NCBI GenBank assembly: GCA_009746045.1
Contig: RPFO01000022.1
Span: 4,320,202 to 4,384,201, forward strand
Direction: 5' to 3'
DNA: 64,000 nt
Source: Mesostigma viride
Taxonomy: Eukaryota > Streptophyta > Mesostigmatophyceae > Mesostigmatales > Mesostigmataceae
Made by a program: the position numbers and the translations under genes. Numbering within the stretch: position 1 is the stretch's first letter; each line of letters begins with the position of its first letter. Positions 21,901 to 34,320 of this stretch are shown piece by piece. Under the pieces are notes generated by a model that worked only from the letters and a program-made list of their open reading frames with translations, was not told where the DNA came from and ran no database searches.

Positions 21901-23869
21901 CTGCACACAGCAGACACGCATGTCCCCGTGGGGACCAGATGGAACGTGAGAACCCACTAAGCGGGGAGATGTGGCTGCAGGGAATTAAACACACTTACGC
22001 GCCATGCGCACACCCATGGACCTCATGGCCCCTGATCATGGCCACAGCCGAACTCATGAGCCTGCCAGCGGCCCCACAGTTGCACCTGCCCTTCCACCGC
22101 TTTGCAGGCTAACTAAAGTACCGCCAATTAGAACGTCCAAGTAGCCTCCACCCTAACTAACATCCCTGCAGAAAACAAGGGCATGGGACAAACCTCGAAG
22201 AGCACGGTTTTACTGATGTGGCTGGGGATGAGCCGTGTGATCCTTGTGAGAGAGGCATGCCATTAGGAACATCAGCAAACATTCCAGGCAGTTGCTGCGG
22301 CCAGCATGCACGGACAGGCTGAATGCACTACCTAGGCCTCCCAGCAAACAAATGGCCCTCAGGACAGCCAGGCGGTCAGGATGGGGAAGGCCCGAAAACG
22401 CGGGCCAGACACCTGTTCAGATCACCTTTAGAAGGCCTGGTAGTGAAAAGGTTCAGGAAATGGAGGCACCTCACCGCAGGTAACTTGGGTCCATGGATTC
22501 GGCCGTTCCTCACTCATTGCCACAAGAGAAGGGGGGAGGGGTGAAAGGCGGGAAACATCATATCACAGGCCGGTGTGCGATTAAGGTGACGGTCCCGGCG
22601 CGAATTTTTTGGCGCCGAAAAAATTCGCGGTACCCGTCCGTACCGTGAAAAAGTGGTGCACGGTGCGCGCACCCCTACCGGAGCTGGCCATCATTGGCGA
22701 CGTGCTTTCAGGCAGAGTAGAAAAAGATAGCTCGCGGAATGCAGAGAAACTGTGCTAATCTTAAAGACGACAAGTTTATGATATTACTTCATTATTAGCG
22801 GAGTTCGCGTTTTTTGCAGTGTCGATGATTTTATTGATGACCATCGCCACGGGGGTCTGAATCTGAAGTTTTCGTCGAGATGAATAAATTAGAATGCACG
22901 CTTGCGGCGGTGATTGTCAGGTTTTATGGGCTTTACCTAGCGTCAAGGATGCGTTTACATTGTTATTGGTAAAGCTTTAAAAAAATTGCTGGGTTTCGGC
23001 AAGATTTCCTTCATGATCGGTAAGACACTCTCCAGGCTCGCGGGATGCGCGTCTTATTATTCCATGGAAGGTTGTTCTTTCCGGCGCCGCTGGGCGAAGG
23101 ACAACGCCGGTAATGGTACGATCGTGCGCTCAGCGTCACCCTATGGATGCTTCGCTTCCTTTATGGGTTATCAACGCAAGTTTTCGGCTTCTTTCCGTGC
23201 AGTTAGCGCCAGGTAGAATGCCATTCCGTGCTGCGCATCGCCAGATTTCTGGCACCTTTTAGTGTTTTGTATGTACGTTGCATGGCTGGGACGTGTCAAA
23301 GCGTGAGCCGTGGCATGCCGTCAAGTTGTCAGGGATTTGCTGAGTGCTTTCTTGGAAGGAGATTGCTAACAGCACTCAGTTTTGTGTGAATATTGACGCA
23401 GCCTTTCTTAGCAGCGGCTTCATTGTGGTTAGAGGCTCACAAGCTTGAGGTTGTTTCTTGGCAAACAATTGCGCTGGAAAGAAAGGTGGCAGTGGTTGTT
23501 CTGAGGGGCATACTGCATGGGTGGAACTGCACGTAGGTAGGGGTTATTATCGTCGTCTTGTTGGCCTTTCTCCCACTAAAATGGGAGAGCCCTAATTCAT
23601 ATGCTAGCAAGGCAAGGTAACCATGGTAAGAAGCCTTGGCAAGCAGCATGTATGATACTTATGCTTTCTCTGTGGACTGTCTGTTGTTACCCTTGGTTGG
23701 GCAATTAGTGGATATGGCTTTCCAGGGTGTGTTTGAATTCGGACAGCTTGGTTTTGGGATGATGCCCACACCATAAACTTGGAATATGCATAAGAAGTGT
23801 TGGCTAGGCATGTAGAGCTACCTGCCTCATTGTTGTGCACACACGCAACACGTTGCCCGTGTCGAGGTA

Positions 23870-26800
23870 CAGGGGTCACCCGCAGTATCGCAACAAGAAT
23901 CGCAACTACGCAACTTTCCAGGAGGACCAAAAAACACTTTTGTTGCGATTCTTGCGAGGACCGATTTGGACGAAAAGTTGCGAAACGGCAAACGCGTGGT
24001 ATCGCAACTAAAGATACACCCCGACGTGAAGTATGTCACTCCTTGGCTGACCGGCGCGAAGAATCAACCGAACTGAAATGAGCGGCGTCAGAAAAATGCT
24101 ATAGCCGCAGTCGCGCAACATCTAATTATGCGCACATTATCTCGGGCTGGTTTTTACTGCGTCTACACGCGTTAATCATCACGGGGGTGACGATGAAAGG
24201 CAGCACTTGTTATTAGCTTCTGTATCATTGAATTTTTCGCAACCAGTAGTTTTCGTATGATGTATTTCGCGTATTTCATCATCGTTCAGGGCCAGGAAAG
24301 TCTCGACGCCGTGATGAGATTGCCTTTCTGTCATGAGATTGCTAGCTTTCCGCTAGCCTTCTTTTTGCGGTTTCGGCATGGCGCAGTTTAGTGTACCTGC
24401 GGATACCGTCAACAAGGTAAAGTCGTTATATCATTCGGTAAGTAATCTCGGACACGTTGTTGAAGGTTTGTGGTGTTAAGTTCGCTAACTTACTACTCCT
24501 GTGTACTAGTTTGTGGTTGTGGTTTTGTACAACCGTCGTCGTAAGATTTTCATCAGTTTTGTTCATGATTAGCTGCGTCTGTACCTAATTTTCTAGAATG
24601 ACGATTGATTTAACATCTAAAGGAGTTGTAGATGGTAGCACGATGGTTTCTATTGCCTAAATTCTTCAGGAAAGATGGTATCATGGCCAGTTTTTTGTCA
24701 GCCTTTTGGCTTTGCTAGTAAAGGACGCCTGTGCAGTTGTGCAGTCCGTGCAACATCTATGGAGGCCCCAGTGCCTTGCTGACGTAGAAAAGAAGTTCGA
24801 TGCAGTGTTTGTATATTTTCATCCTAGGCATGCAAATGGAGGTCATTTCTCATGTTCTGGATGCATGGGTAACACCGCCCCTTGCACCCCCTTGCTACGT
24901 GTGCATTTGGGCCTTGGTTTGTGAAGACGTCCAATATTGCATTATCACTTAACATTGCATTGTAAGTGTCTTTTTTATCGCACCCGTGCACCCCCCTGAG
25001 ATTAGTGCTGTATTTAGCACCCATAGGACATATAGGACATTGCAACATGACTAATGACATGACCCCGAAGTAACTCCCTATATGCGTGTGCTTTGGTCCC
25101 AGTATGGACACTAGATTGTTATCAGGCTGGTTTCTGGACATTATCATGCAAGGTGCAACCAGCCATAATTAGGGGTAGAGTTACACACTGGTCATCCAAG
25201 GGCTAAGTGCAGGCCAGCACGCGGTAAAATGGTGACTGTGCATTAATATTAAAAAATTAAATTACGACACGCAGACGCTACGCGTTGATCAGGCGTCGCG
25301 TGACCGCCATGCGAACATTAATAGTTGTCGCGTATATTACATCCTCAATGATGTGGAGGCGGAGATGGAATGAGTATCTATAATGTAACCTTGAGTGACA
25401 GGGTTGCTGACACCACGGCCCGAATCACTGTTATTACACTTGTACTGAATTGGGTCACATGCATACCCCCACCGACTTGGGGTTGGTATCCTTTATATAT
25501 CCTGCCATGGACTGGAATCGTTGTCTCCTTGAATACATGTATAACTCACATGGGTCAGGGGGCCTGCCCATATTCACCACTATATTAATCCCTAAAAGGT
25601 GCTTACACTGTCCTCGGTCGCATTCATGCATGCATTCGCGTATCCATGCATGCAATCACTTCCATCCCTGCAAGCATTCACGCATCCATGCATGCAAACA
25701 CCATCCATCCACGCAAGCATTCACGTATCCATGCATGCAAACACCATCCACCCCAAGCATTCACACATTCATGCATGCAAACACCATCCATCCATGCTAG
25801 CATTCACGTATCCATGCATGCAAACACCACCCATCCGTGCAAGCATTCACGTATCCATGCATGCAAACACCATCCACCCAGGCAAGCATTCACGTATCCA
25901 TGCATGCAAACACCACCCATCCGTGCAAGCATTCACGCATCCATGCATGCAAACACCATCCACCCATGCAAGCATTCACGTATCCATGCATGCAAACACC
26001 ATCCACCCCAAGCTTTCAGGTATCCATGCATGCAAACACCACCCATCCATGCATGCAAACACCATCCACCCATGCAAGCATTCACACATTCATGCATGCA
26101 AACACCATCCATCCCTGCAAGCATTTACGTATCCATGCATGCAAACACCACCCATCCCTGCAAGCATTCACGTATCCATGCATGCAAACACCATCCATCC
26201 CTGCAAGCATTCACGTATCCACGCATGCAAACACCATCCATCCCTGCAAGCATTAATGCAATATCGATTCGTGTAATTAGCACCCATCCTGCGAGCATCC
26301 ATGCAATTACCACCCATCCTGCGAACATTCACGTGCAATCCATGCATGCAGACACCGCCATCCATTCGATGCAAGCATTCACGTTTCCATGCAGCCACCC
26401 ATCCTCGGCCCGCAGCATCATGGTGAACACAGCATTTCCCTTGCCCGGCCTGCGGCCGGACTGTAACACTGGACTGTCTCACCGCTTTAACAAAGACGGT
26501 TCAGGGCGATATATGTAGTCGCCTCAAAGTTGCACCCGCACGGCCAGCAAATGCTGGGCCGCTGCCATCCCCACTTCACAAACACACCCTCTTTCAGAAT
26601 CTGTCCAGTATTGTTGCCTAATGCATCCCCGTTCGAAAGAGCGACATAATGAAACCACACTGTGAATGAAACAACGCAGTTTGTTTAACATGCCACGGCG
26701 CCGACTATACCTCAAGACCATAGCTGTGTAATGTCGGCGGGACAATGACGGGGTAATGACGCGCAATGACGAGACGATGACGCGCGTGATGATTAGGGAA

Positions 26801-27287
26801 CTGTTTGATAACGAAAGGTTAGTGGTTGTAGACTAATTATAGGTCGTTGATTATTCAATGAAGAGGCGGCACACTTTTGTTTTTGTTCATTATTGCACTG
26901 ACTTCCGCGCGATGAATCCCACTGAACTGAACTGAACACCGCGCGGCAAATCAATCGTCAACGGCGTTAACTATTGCAAGCACATATCGGATCCTGCACG
27001 CCGATTGGCGACAATTTATTCCTTCCGGCGCACGTGTACGGCGTACTTTTGGTATACTTGCCAGGTTTGTTGCGATTCTGTTGCATTGCGGAACTCTAGA
27101 ATTGGTGGGTTTTCAGTTGCGGAACTGGGTGTTGCGATACTCGAGCACGCTCCCATTTTTCATCCAAACATCACTTTTGAAAAGTGAAGGTGCCATGGTG
27201 TGCCCATACCTGCCCTTAATCGAAGTGGATGATAATTTTTTTTTTTTTGAGTTGCGATTCTTGTTGCGATACTGCGGGTGACCCCTG
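23870..27287. mobile_element. TA-flanked DNA transposon with 38-bp terminal inverted repeats
   Basis: Left repeat 23870-23907 starts CAGGGGTCACCCGCAGTATC; 27250-27287 is its reverse complement over all 38 bp. TA is present on both sides (23868-23869 and 27288-27289), which fits a Tc1/mariner-type TA duplication. Near the ends there are further GTTGCGAT-like copies that may be transposase-binding repeats. The 3.4-kb interior has no transposase frame; its main content is the 43-bp minisatellite at 25618-26275. 24082-25600 and 26470-27060 hold nothing that I recognise. The perfect ends suggest a fairly recent insertion. Confidence 0.65.
25618..26275. repeat. Minisatellite, ~43-bp unit, about 15 copies
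   Basis: Unit reads about CATTCACGTATCCATGCATG then CAAACACCATCCATCCCTGCAAG, with variants CGTG, CACC and a few short units. Degenerate copies reach to about 26400. 43 is not a multiple of three, so all three plus-strand frames stay open and give His/Cys/Thr-rich false proteins. TGCATG/CATGCA palindromes recur once per unit. Confidence 0.9.
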
Positions 27288-28315
27288 TAAGGCAAGGGCA
27301 CATGACGTGCCCAGCCACCTCCTTGTACATTGTGGTCAAATTGGGCATGGTCAGGAGCCTTTTGGATGGCATAGGTCCAAGTGTTAGTGTGCCTTAATAC
27401 TCACTATTGCCTTCCTTAGCGTCTGCACAGGTGGCAAACTGCCAAACGCTATAACTTCTACGTTTGTACTCAGAATGAGCTCAGATTTTGTGGCATTAAT
27501 TGTCGATATGTGTAGTATTTGTGTATATCTCCCCAGGCTCTAAATATGTGTTTTGGATTTGATTTATTCTTTTCAGCCTTAAAAAGTACGGTTTTTAGGT
27601 GAAAATTAATAACTTCAATAATACTCATCATTCCGGGGCTCCAATTAGGTAGGCAACCTCACCATATACGATTTTATATGGGAATATATTGAAACATGAG
27701 TAATTGTGCCCCCATTGTCCTAGGGGATATGCCCCTAGAGTAGCGTCTTTTGTCCGTTTTTGCGTAATACCGGTCACTAAAAGGGGTATATACCCCCCAT
27801 CAGTGGGTGGGATGGACCCCCACACATCCCATTTACATGGCAAAATCATAGTTTGGGTGCCCCAAGGCCAGCTTTGCATGTTATTCCATATTATGGTTTT
27901 GGGGGGTCTGGCATAGGACCCTCACCTTAAGAAGTATTTGAAAACTATACGGCACAACCAGGTCATATGCTTGTTATCTCTCGAATTGCTGGCCCTGAGT
28001 ACGGTAGTGAAAGTGAGATTGGTCGTCCGTGATCCAGATTCCTGTGGCCATGCACGATTCCTGCCGGGCAGAGCCATCCACCTCATGGGCAGCAGGCATC
28101 CCATGGGGTGCACAGCTCGTCAACATAACAATTTCCCACTGGCAGGGTGCCCAGTGCTGGGAACGTAATAGCGCCCCGTGCAGTGGGTAGCAAGCCTGAC
28201 ACCATAAGTGGTAAAGCCCTTTGCCCACCCTACAGCATCATTGCGCTGCACATGTACCAAAACTGTGTGCTGAAACGCATCCGCTGGCGGCCATTAGGGT
28301 TAAGGAAAAGCTGAC

Positions 28316-28408
28316 CTGCACCTCCTTGTTCGCACCGCTCGCAACCAGGTGCTTCACGACCTCCAGGTGGCCATTCTGTGCCGCCATGTACAGCGGGGTC
28401 CAGTCATT
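28316..28408 (-). CDS. Ankyrin-repeat exon, unit B (31 codons)
   Basis: Same exon as in unit A but 6 bp shorter, losing two residues at the C-terminal end of the repeat; still in frame. Reads NDWTPLYMAAQNGHLEVV, then HLVASGANKEVQ. Same acceptor and GTCAGC donor. The H to Y change in TPLH and the short end suggest a drifting copy. Confidence 0.65.
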
Positions 28409-29444
28409 CTGCACGCAGCAGCCAGGCATGTCCCCGTGAGGACCAGATGGAATGTGAGAACCCACTAAGCGGGGAGATGTGGCTGCAGTGAATTAAACAG
28501 ACCTACGCGTCATGCGCACACCCATGGACCTCATGGCCCCTGATCATGGCCACAGCCTTACTCATGAGCCTGCCAGCAGCCCCACAGTTGTGCCTGCCCT
28601 TCCACCGCTTTGCAGGCTAACTAAAGTACCGCCAATTACAACGTCCAAGTAGCCTCCACCCTAACTAACAACGCTGCAGAAAACAAGGGCATTCGTACAA
28701 CCACAAAGAGCGGGGCTTTACTGATGTGGCTGGGGATGAGCCGCATGATCCGTTTGAGAGATTCGAGCCATCAAGAACAACAGAAAACATCCCAGGCAGG
28801 AGCTGCTGGTAGCATGGCACCAACAGGCTGAACGCACGACATATGCCTCCCAGCAAACAAATGGCCCTACGGACAGGCAGGCGGTCAGGATTGGGAAGGC
28901 CAGAAAACGCGGGCCAGAACCCCATTCAGATTGGTGGTGAAAATGTTCAGGAAATGGAAACATCTCACTGCGCACCTCGGGTCCATGGATTCGGCCGCTC
29001 CTTACTCATTGCCACAAGAGAAGGGGGGAGGGGCGGGGAATGTGATCTCACAGGGTGTGCAAGGGCTATTGGAAAAACTATTTGCCACCATGTCATACGC
29101 ATGTCATCTCATGGATTCCTCGCCCTGAGTAAGGTAGTGAAACTCAGATCGGTAGTCCGTGATCCAGATTCCAGTAGCCGCGATTCCTGCCTGGCAGAGC
29201 CATCCACCTCATGGGAGGCAGCAGGCATCCCATGGGGTGCAGCTTGTCAACAGCACAAAATCCCACAGGCAGCGTACTCAGTGCTGGGAACGTAACAGCA
29301 CCCCGTTAACTTGGAAGCGAGCCTGACACCCTCTGTGGCAAAGCCCGCTGCACACCCTACAACATGATTGCATTGCACGTATAGACCAAAACTGTGCGTG
29401 GAAGCACATCTGCTTGCGGCCATCAAATTGAAGGAAAAGCTGAC

Positions 29445-29543
29445 CTTGGTCTTCGCCTCCTTGTCAGCACCGCTCGCAACCAGGTGCTTCACGACCTCCA
29501 GGTGGCCCTCCTGTGCCGCAATATGCAGCGGGGTCCAGACATC
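29445..29543 (-). CDS. Ankyrin-repeat exon, unit C (33 codons)
   Basis: 99 bp, reads DVWTPLHIAAQEGHLEVV, then HLVASGADKEAKTK. Intact splice signals (GTGTGCAG acceptor, GTCAGC donor). With the exons of units A, B and D it forms a possible run of consecutive ankyrin repeats separated by about 1-kb introns. Confidence 0.75.
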
Positions 29544-30604
29544 CTGCACACAGCAGCCACGCATTTCCCCGTGAGGACTAGATGGAACAGGGAAATCCTG
29601 TAAGGGAAGAGATGTGTCTCTAGTGGAACGAAACAGGCCTACGGGTGCTGCGCACAACCATGGACACCTTGGCCTCCTAACCACGACCACAGCCATACGC
29701 TCGAGGGATGACCTGCAAGAGGCGCACACAAGTTGTGCCTGCCTTTGCAGGGCTCTGTAAATTTACCAAAGTACCACCAATCACCACATCAACGTAGCCT
29801 CCACCCTAACTAACAACGCTGCAGAAAACAAGGGCATCCATACGACCACGGAGGACGAGGCTTTACTGATGTGGCTGGGGATGAGCCGCATGACCCGTGT
29901 GGTGAGAGATTCGAGCCATCAAGAACAACAGCAAACATCCCAGGCAGTGCTGGCAGCATGGCACCAACAAGCTGAACGCACGACATATGCCTCCCAGCAA
30001 ACAAATGGCCCTCAGGACAGGCAGGCAGTCAGGATATTTGGGAAGGCCAGAAAACGCGGGCCAGAAGCCCATTAAGATTGGTGGTGAAAAGGTTCAGGAA
30101 ATGGAGCCATCTCACTGCGCACCTCGGGTCCATGGATTCGGCCACTCCTTACTCATTGCCACAAGAGAAGGGGGGAGGGGCGGGGAACATGATCTCACAG
30201 GCCGGTGTGCAAGGGCTATTGGAAAAACTATCCTCCACAACCAGGTCATACGCATGTTATCTCTCGAAATATTCCTTGCCCTGAGTAAGGTAGTGAAAGT
30301 GAGATCGGTAGTCCGTGATCCAGATTCCAGTAGCTACGACTCCTGCCCGGCAGAGCTATGCACCTCATCATGGGCAACAGGCATCCCATGGATGCACAGC
30401 TCGTCAACATTGCAAAATCCCACTGGCAGCGTGCCCAGTGCTGGGATCGCAAGAGCACCCCGTGAAGTTGGAAGCGAGCCTGACACCGTCTGTGGTAAAG
30501 CCCGCTGCACCGTACCCTACAACATGATTGCATTGCACATATAGACCAAAACTGTGCGTCGAAGCACATCCGCTTGCGGCCATCAGGGTCAAGGAAAAGC
30601 TGAC

Positions 30605-30703
30605 CTTGGTCTTCGCCTCCTTGGTCGCACCGCTTGCGACCAGGTGCTCCACGACCTCCAGGTGGCCCTTAGATGCCGCAATATGCAGCGGGGTCCAGTC
30701 ATC
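30605..30703 (-). CDS. Ankyrin-repeat exon, unit D (33 codons)
   Basis: 99 bp, reads DDWTPLHIAASKGHLEVV, then HLVASGATKEAKTK. The differences between units fall mostly at the variable ankyrin positions after TPLHIAA (CM, QN, QE, SK), the surface that usually contacts partners. That pattern would fit selection for diversity but four copies cannot prove it. Confidence 0.75.
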
Positions 30704-31387
30704 CTGCAAGCAGCAGCCAGGCACGTCCCCACGAGGACCAGATGGAAGGTGAGAACCCACTAATCGGGGGGATGTGTCAGCAGTGAATGAAACAGGCCTA
30801 CGCGCCATGCGCGCACCCATGGACCTCACGGCCCCTGATCATGGCCACAGCCTAAATCATGAGCCTGCCAGCGGCCCCACGTTTGTGCCTGCCTTTCCAC
30901 CACTTTGTTGGCTAACTAAAGTACCGCCAATTACAACGTCCAAGTTGCCTCCACCCTAGCTAACATCGCTGCAGTAAACAAGGGCATCAGTACAACCACG
31001 AAGAGCGGGGCTTTACTGATGTGGCTGGGGATGAGCCGTGTGATCCTTGTGAGAGAGTCATGCCATGAGGAACATCAGCAAACATTCCAGGCAGTTGCTG
31101 CGGCCAGCATGGCACGGACAGGCTGAACGCACTGCACATGCCTCCCAGCAAACAAATGGCCCTCAGGACAGCCAGGCGGTCAGGATGGGGAAGGCCCGAA
31201 AACGCGGGCCAGACACCTGTTCAGATCACCTTTAGAAGGCCTGGTAGTGAAAAGGTTCAGCAAATGGAGGCACCTGGCCGCATGTAACTCGGGTCCATGG
31301 ATTCGGCCGCTCCTCACCCGTTGCCACAAGAGAAGGGGGGAGGGGGGAAGGGCGGGAAAATGATCTCACAGGCCGGTGTACAATTAA

Positions 31388-32734
31388 CCCTTAGTCCGCT
31401 GACCCATTTTTGGCACTTTCATACCCCTGAAAATGAAAAAAATCATAACTCACAGGCCACAACTCCAAATACCCCCAACCAAGATGCTAGGAGTATCTAC
31501 ACTTCAAGGGCTTTCAGAATATGCAACAATACCACGGGTTTATCAAAGCATTTGGATGATAGCTCTACTCAAAGTTGGCCAAATGACGATCTTTTTTTCC
31601 CAAGGAAAAGTCTACCCCCCCCTAACTTCCCAGGAAGGGTAGGGAATCTCAATACCAACATTGGACAACTTAGTTGGATAGTCCAATGGTGGTTTCCTTG
31701 GGTCAGACCACCCGGATAATCCAATACCCCTATATAACGTGCTCATACATGTGTGTGGATTACGCGCTTGTAAACAGCTATCTATGACATGCAACACAGT
31801 AATGCATTATAACAAGCCATCAAAGGCTGCCAAAAGTGCTGGAATACAAACACGTTGCCTACCTGCACTGATGGAGTGATAAACTCCAAAGAAATGCCAT
31901 AAACTGGGCACTTTCAGGGCTAATACCACTCTTTACAACAGGCATGGAAGCTTGCTGAAATATGCATGCATAAAATCGTCATTTATAATGCATGGGATAC
32001 GCATTCCGCTGCAAACAACACGCAAATACGCTGTCGTACCTGGCTCGTTCATGCCCTACCCGGACTCCGCTGGCCGGGACCCTCATATCTCACACATACT
32101 GATGCTCTACAGGCAAAGGCCGCCATAGCCGCATACTACATGATCCGCCATAACTACCAGGTTGATGTTCCGTGCAAAGATGGCCACTAAACTAGTCCGC
32201 ATTCTCAGCAATCGCTGCAGCTGACGTCCCTTACCCAAACTGGATGCCCGGGCTGGCGCAGATTGCCCGGCCATAGGGAGAAAATCGACCTATGGTAAGC
32301 TATGAATCGTCTGGAACTGACGACCAGGATAGTTCTATTTTCCTACCTGTATTTTCCCAACCCTATAAATCTGGCCGTGCCTGACCTACGAAAATCATGC
32401 ATCGTCATTCTGAGCGACATTCTGAACCGTTTCGAGCCGCGAGACGCAAAAATTTCGTGACAGCGGCACGTTGGTTGCCATATCTCATTACGCGCGCGCG
32501 CGAGCGAAAATTTCCCGCCAAAGTCACGTGATACATTCTCAATGCACGTTGTAATAACCAGGCTATGGCGAATATTACCCCCAAACCTATGCATCACCTT
32601 CGTCCCTAAGTGTTCCCGGACCCACCGGACAACTGTCCTCCGTCACAAGTGGCGCGGCGCTTCAATGCGGCGCGGCGCGAAATTCGACCGTTAGTCAAAC
32701 CCCCCGACAGGTCGGGGGGTTAGCGGACTAAGGG
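31388..32734. mobile_element. piggyBac-like non-autonomous element
   Basis: Flanked by TTAA (31384-31387 and 32735-32738). Ends CCCTTAGTCCGCTGACCC (left) and, from the other strand, CCCTTAGTCCGCTAACCC (right): inverted repeats with one difference in 18. CCC ends with TTAA duplication are the piggyBac signature. The 1347-bp inside has no transposase; a GC-rich hairpin CCCCCCGAC/GTCGGGGGG sits by the right end. It lies exactly at the TTAA that ends ankyrin unit D, the same site used by the element at 22585 in unit A. Confidence 0.75.
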
Positions 32735-32890
32735 TTAAGTAGTATTTAAATAACTATACGGCACAACCAGGTCATGCGCATGTTATCTCTCGGATTCCTC
32801 GCCCTGAGTACGGCAGTGAACGTGAGATCGGTAGTCCATGAGACAGCACCGCTCGCAACCAGGTGCTTCATGACCTCCAGGTGGCCCTTC

Positions 32891-33298
32891 ATTAAGATAT
32901 ATAGATGTACGTCGGAGACGTTGGTGACTCAGTGTGAGAATGATGGCTGCAGCAACGCCAGGGATCGGGCGTTCCTTGTCATTATTCACTCCATATGTGG
33001 GCACACATTATATGTCGTGGACACATCACTCACACGAGATCCCTAGGACAACTGGACTACGCTCACTTGTCCGCCACGTGTCCAGGTTCTAGAGGCTTCT
33101 AGACCTGGAGCAACGTTACTACGCACAACGTCCACTAGACTAGTTGCTAGCTACGTAACTTGCGTACACGTGTGTGCGTCGCGCCACAACCGGCGCTCGG
33201 CACCGTTATTCTGTCTCCGCCAGAATAACTCCGGTCACACTGTATGTTCCCCTGTGTGGCTCCGGCCACAAGTCAGCCTCGAGGTATCTCAGCTAACT
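32891..33298 (-). repeat. 3' LTR of copia-3
   Basis: 408 bp, about 99 percent identical by eye to 40991-41398. Confidence 0.93.
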
Positions 33299-34320
33299 CC
33301 CATTATGTTTTCTTTCAGATTGGAACATGCTCCAAGTCTGACCTACCAACCGTTGCAAGGCAACCAGAGCCCATACAGTCACAACTGGATTAGAGAAGGG
33401 CCCCAGAAACGGACTATACTGATGCTGACTGCTGATTTAACCCTGCCAAGCACTACGGGGGTTCCTCCCCCTCAATAGTGGGGAAAACATAAATGAGGTA
33501 CTGCGGCCATTCGTCACACAGGACGTCATGCAAGTCACATGTCACAGCATATAAGGAGTGCCCAGTTTCCATCTTTGAAGGAGCGAATTGTCGTCATTTC
33601 CCTGGCATCTGTCACTGCAGATGGTAGAAAAAGGGGGGCTTGATTGCCACTTGTGGATGGAACCCCATGCAACATCCACTTCCCAAAAACCAATGGGATG
33701 ACTCTAGTGAAACCAGAGGTCTTCCCCAGGTGCTTAGGACCTGATGTTTTGCCACTGCTGACCTGGGCCAGAGCAGCCAGATACCTGTGAGTGCCACATG
33801 GTGGTAAGCACAGGCAACTGACAAGTGGGAACTGGTTCTCCACTTGATTTGCACATGGCGAATGGGTGGACTGCCCATCACCCTACCACAGGTCCTGGGA
33901 CCAGATGGCAGCATAAGACACAACAGGCACAGTCACAAGACTAAGACTGTCACACGTTACATGCACATGCACATGCACATGTACAAGGTAACCATGAACA
34001 TGACCCAGCCACATAACAATGCCATGTACAAGTACTGTCACCATGACTGACACAATGACACACTTGTGAAGGATTGACAGCTCACCTCCCAAGAGATGAG
34101 CTAACGAAATTCCATGAGAGAGACAAAGTCAAAGAGACTCAATTTATTCACCATAAAACAGGGCTTACAAGGCATACAGGTTCAGCTCCTCCCCAGGAGC
34201 TAGTGCTGATGATAAGACACCCCGTGGCCTGGGCCCGGGTCTGGGTACCCCTACCCCCTGACAGGGGTTGCCCCATAGTAGGGGTGGGGAGACTAGCCAC
34301 CCTCCCTGGGGAGGGGTGGA

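Larger units (their letters stand above)
22585..27926. mobile_element. Non-autonomous TTAA-type DNA transposon (piggyBac or Kolobok type)
   Basis: Flanked by TTAA at 22581-22584 and 27927-27930. Terminal inverted repeats are short: GGTGACGGTCC at the left and, read inward on the other strand, GGTGAGGGTCC at the right. The left end carries a stem-forming GGCGCGAATTTTTTGGCGCC stretch. The right arm (about 27570-27926) matches 9747-10104. A 3.4-kb TA-flanked element (23870-27287) is nested inside, leaving about 1.9 kb of its own, without a transposase frame. TTAA duplication is known for piggyBac and Kolobok; the ends do not decide which. Confidence 0.65.

Noticed and set aside
25618-26275. CRISPR-like array (regular ~43-bp repeats)
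   Set aside because: Units abut with no distinct spacers, and the setting is a eukaryotic transposon; it is a minisatellite.
25599-26518. Long His/Cys/Thr-rich proteins from the minisatellite
   Set aside because: All three plus-strand frames are open only because the 43-bp repeat lacks stop codons; no start context, splicing or family support.
31966-32190. Transposase remnant in the piggyBac-like element
   Set aside because: The 74-codon frame has no DDD/E motif or Cys-rich end; the element is treated as non-autonomous.
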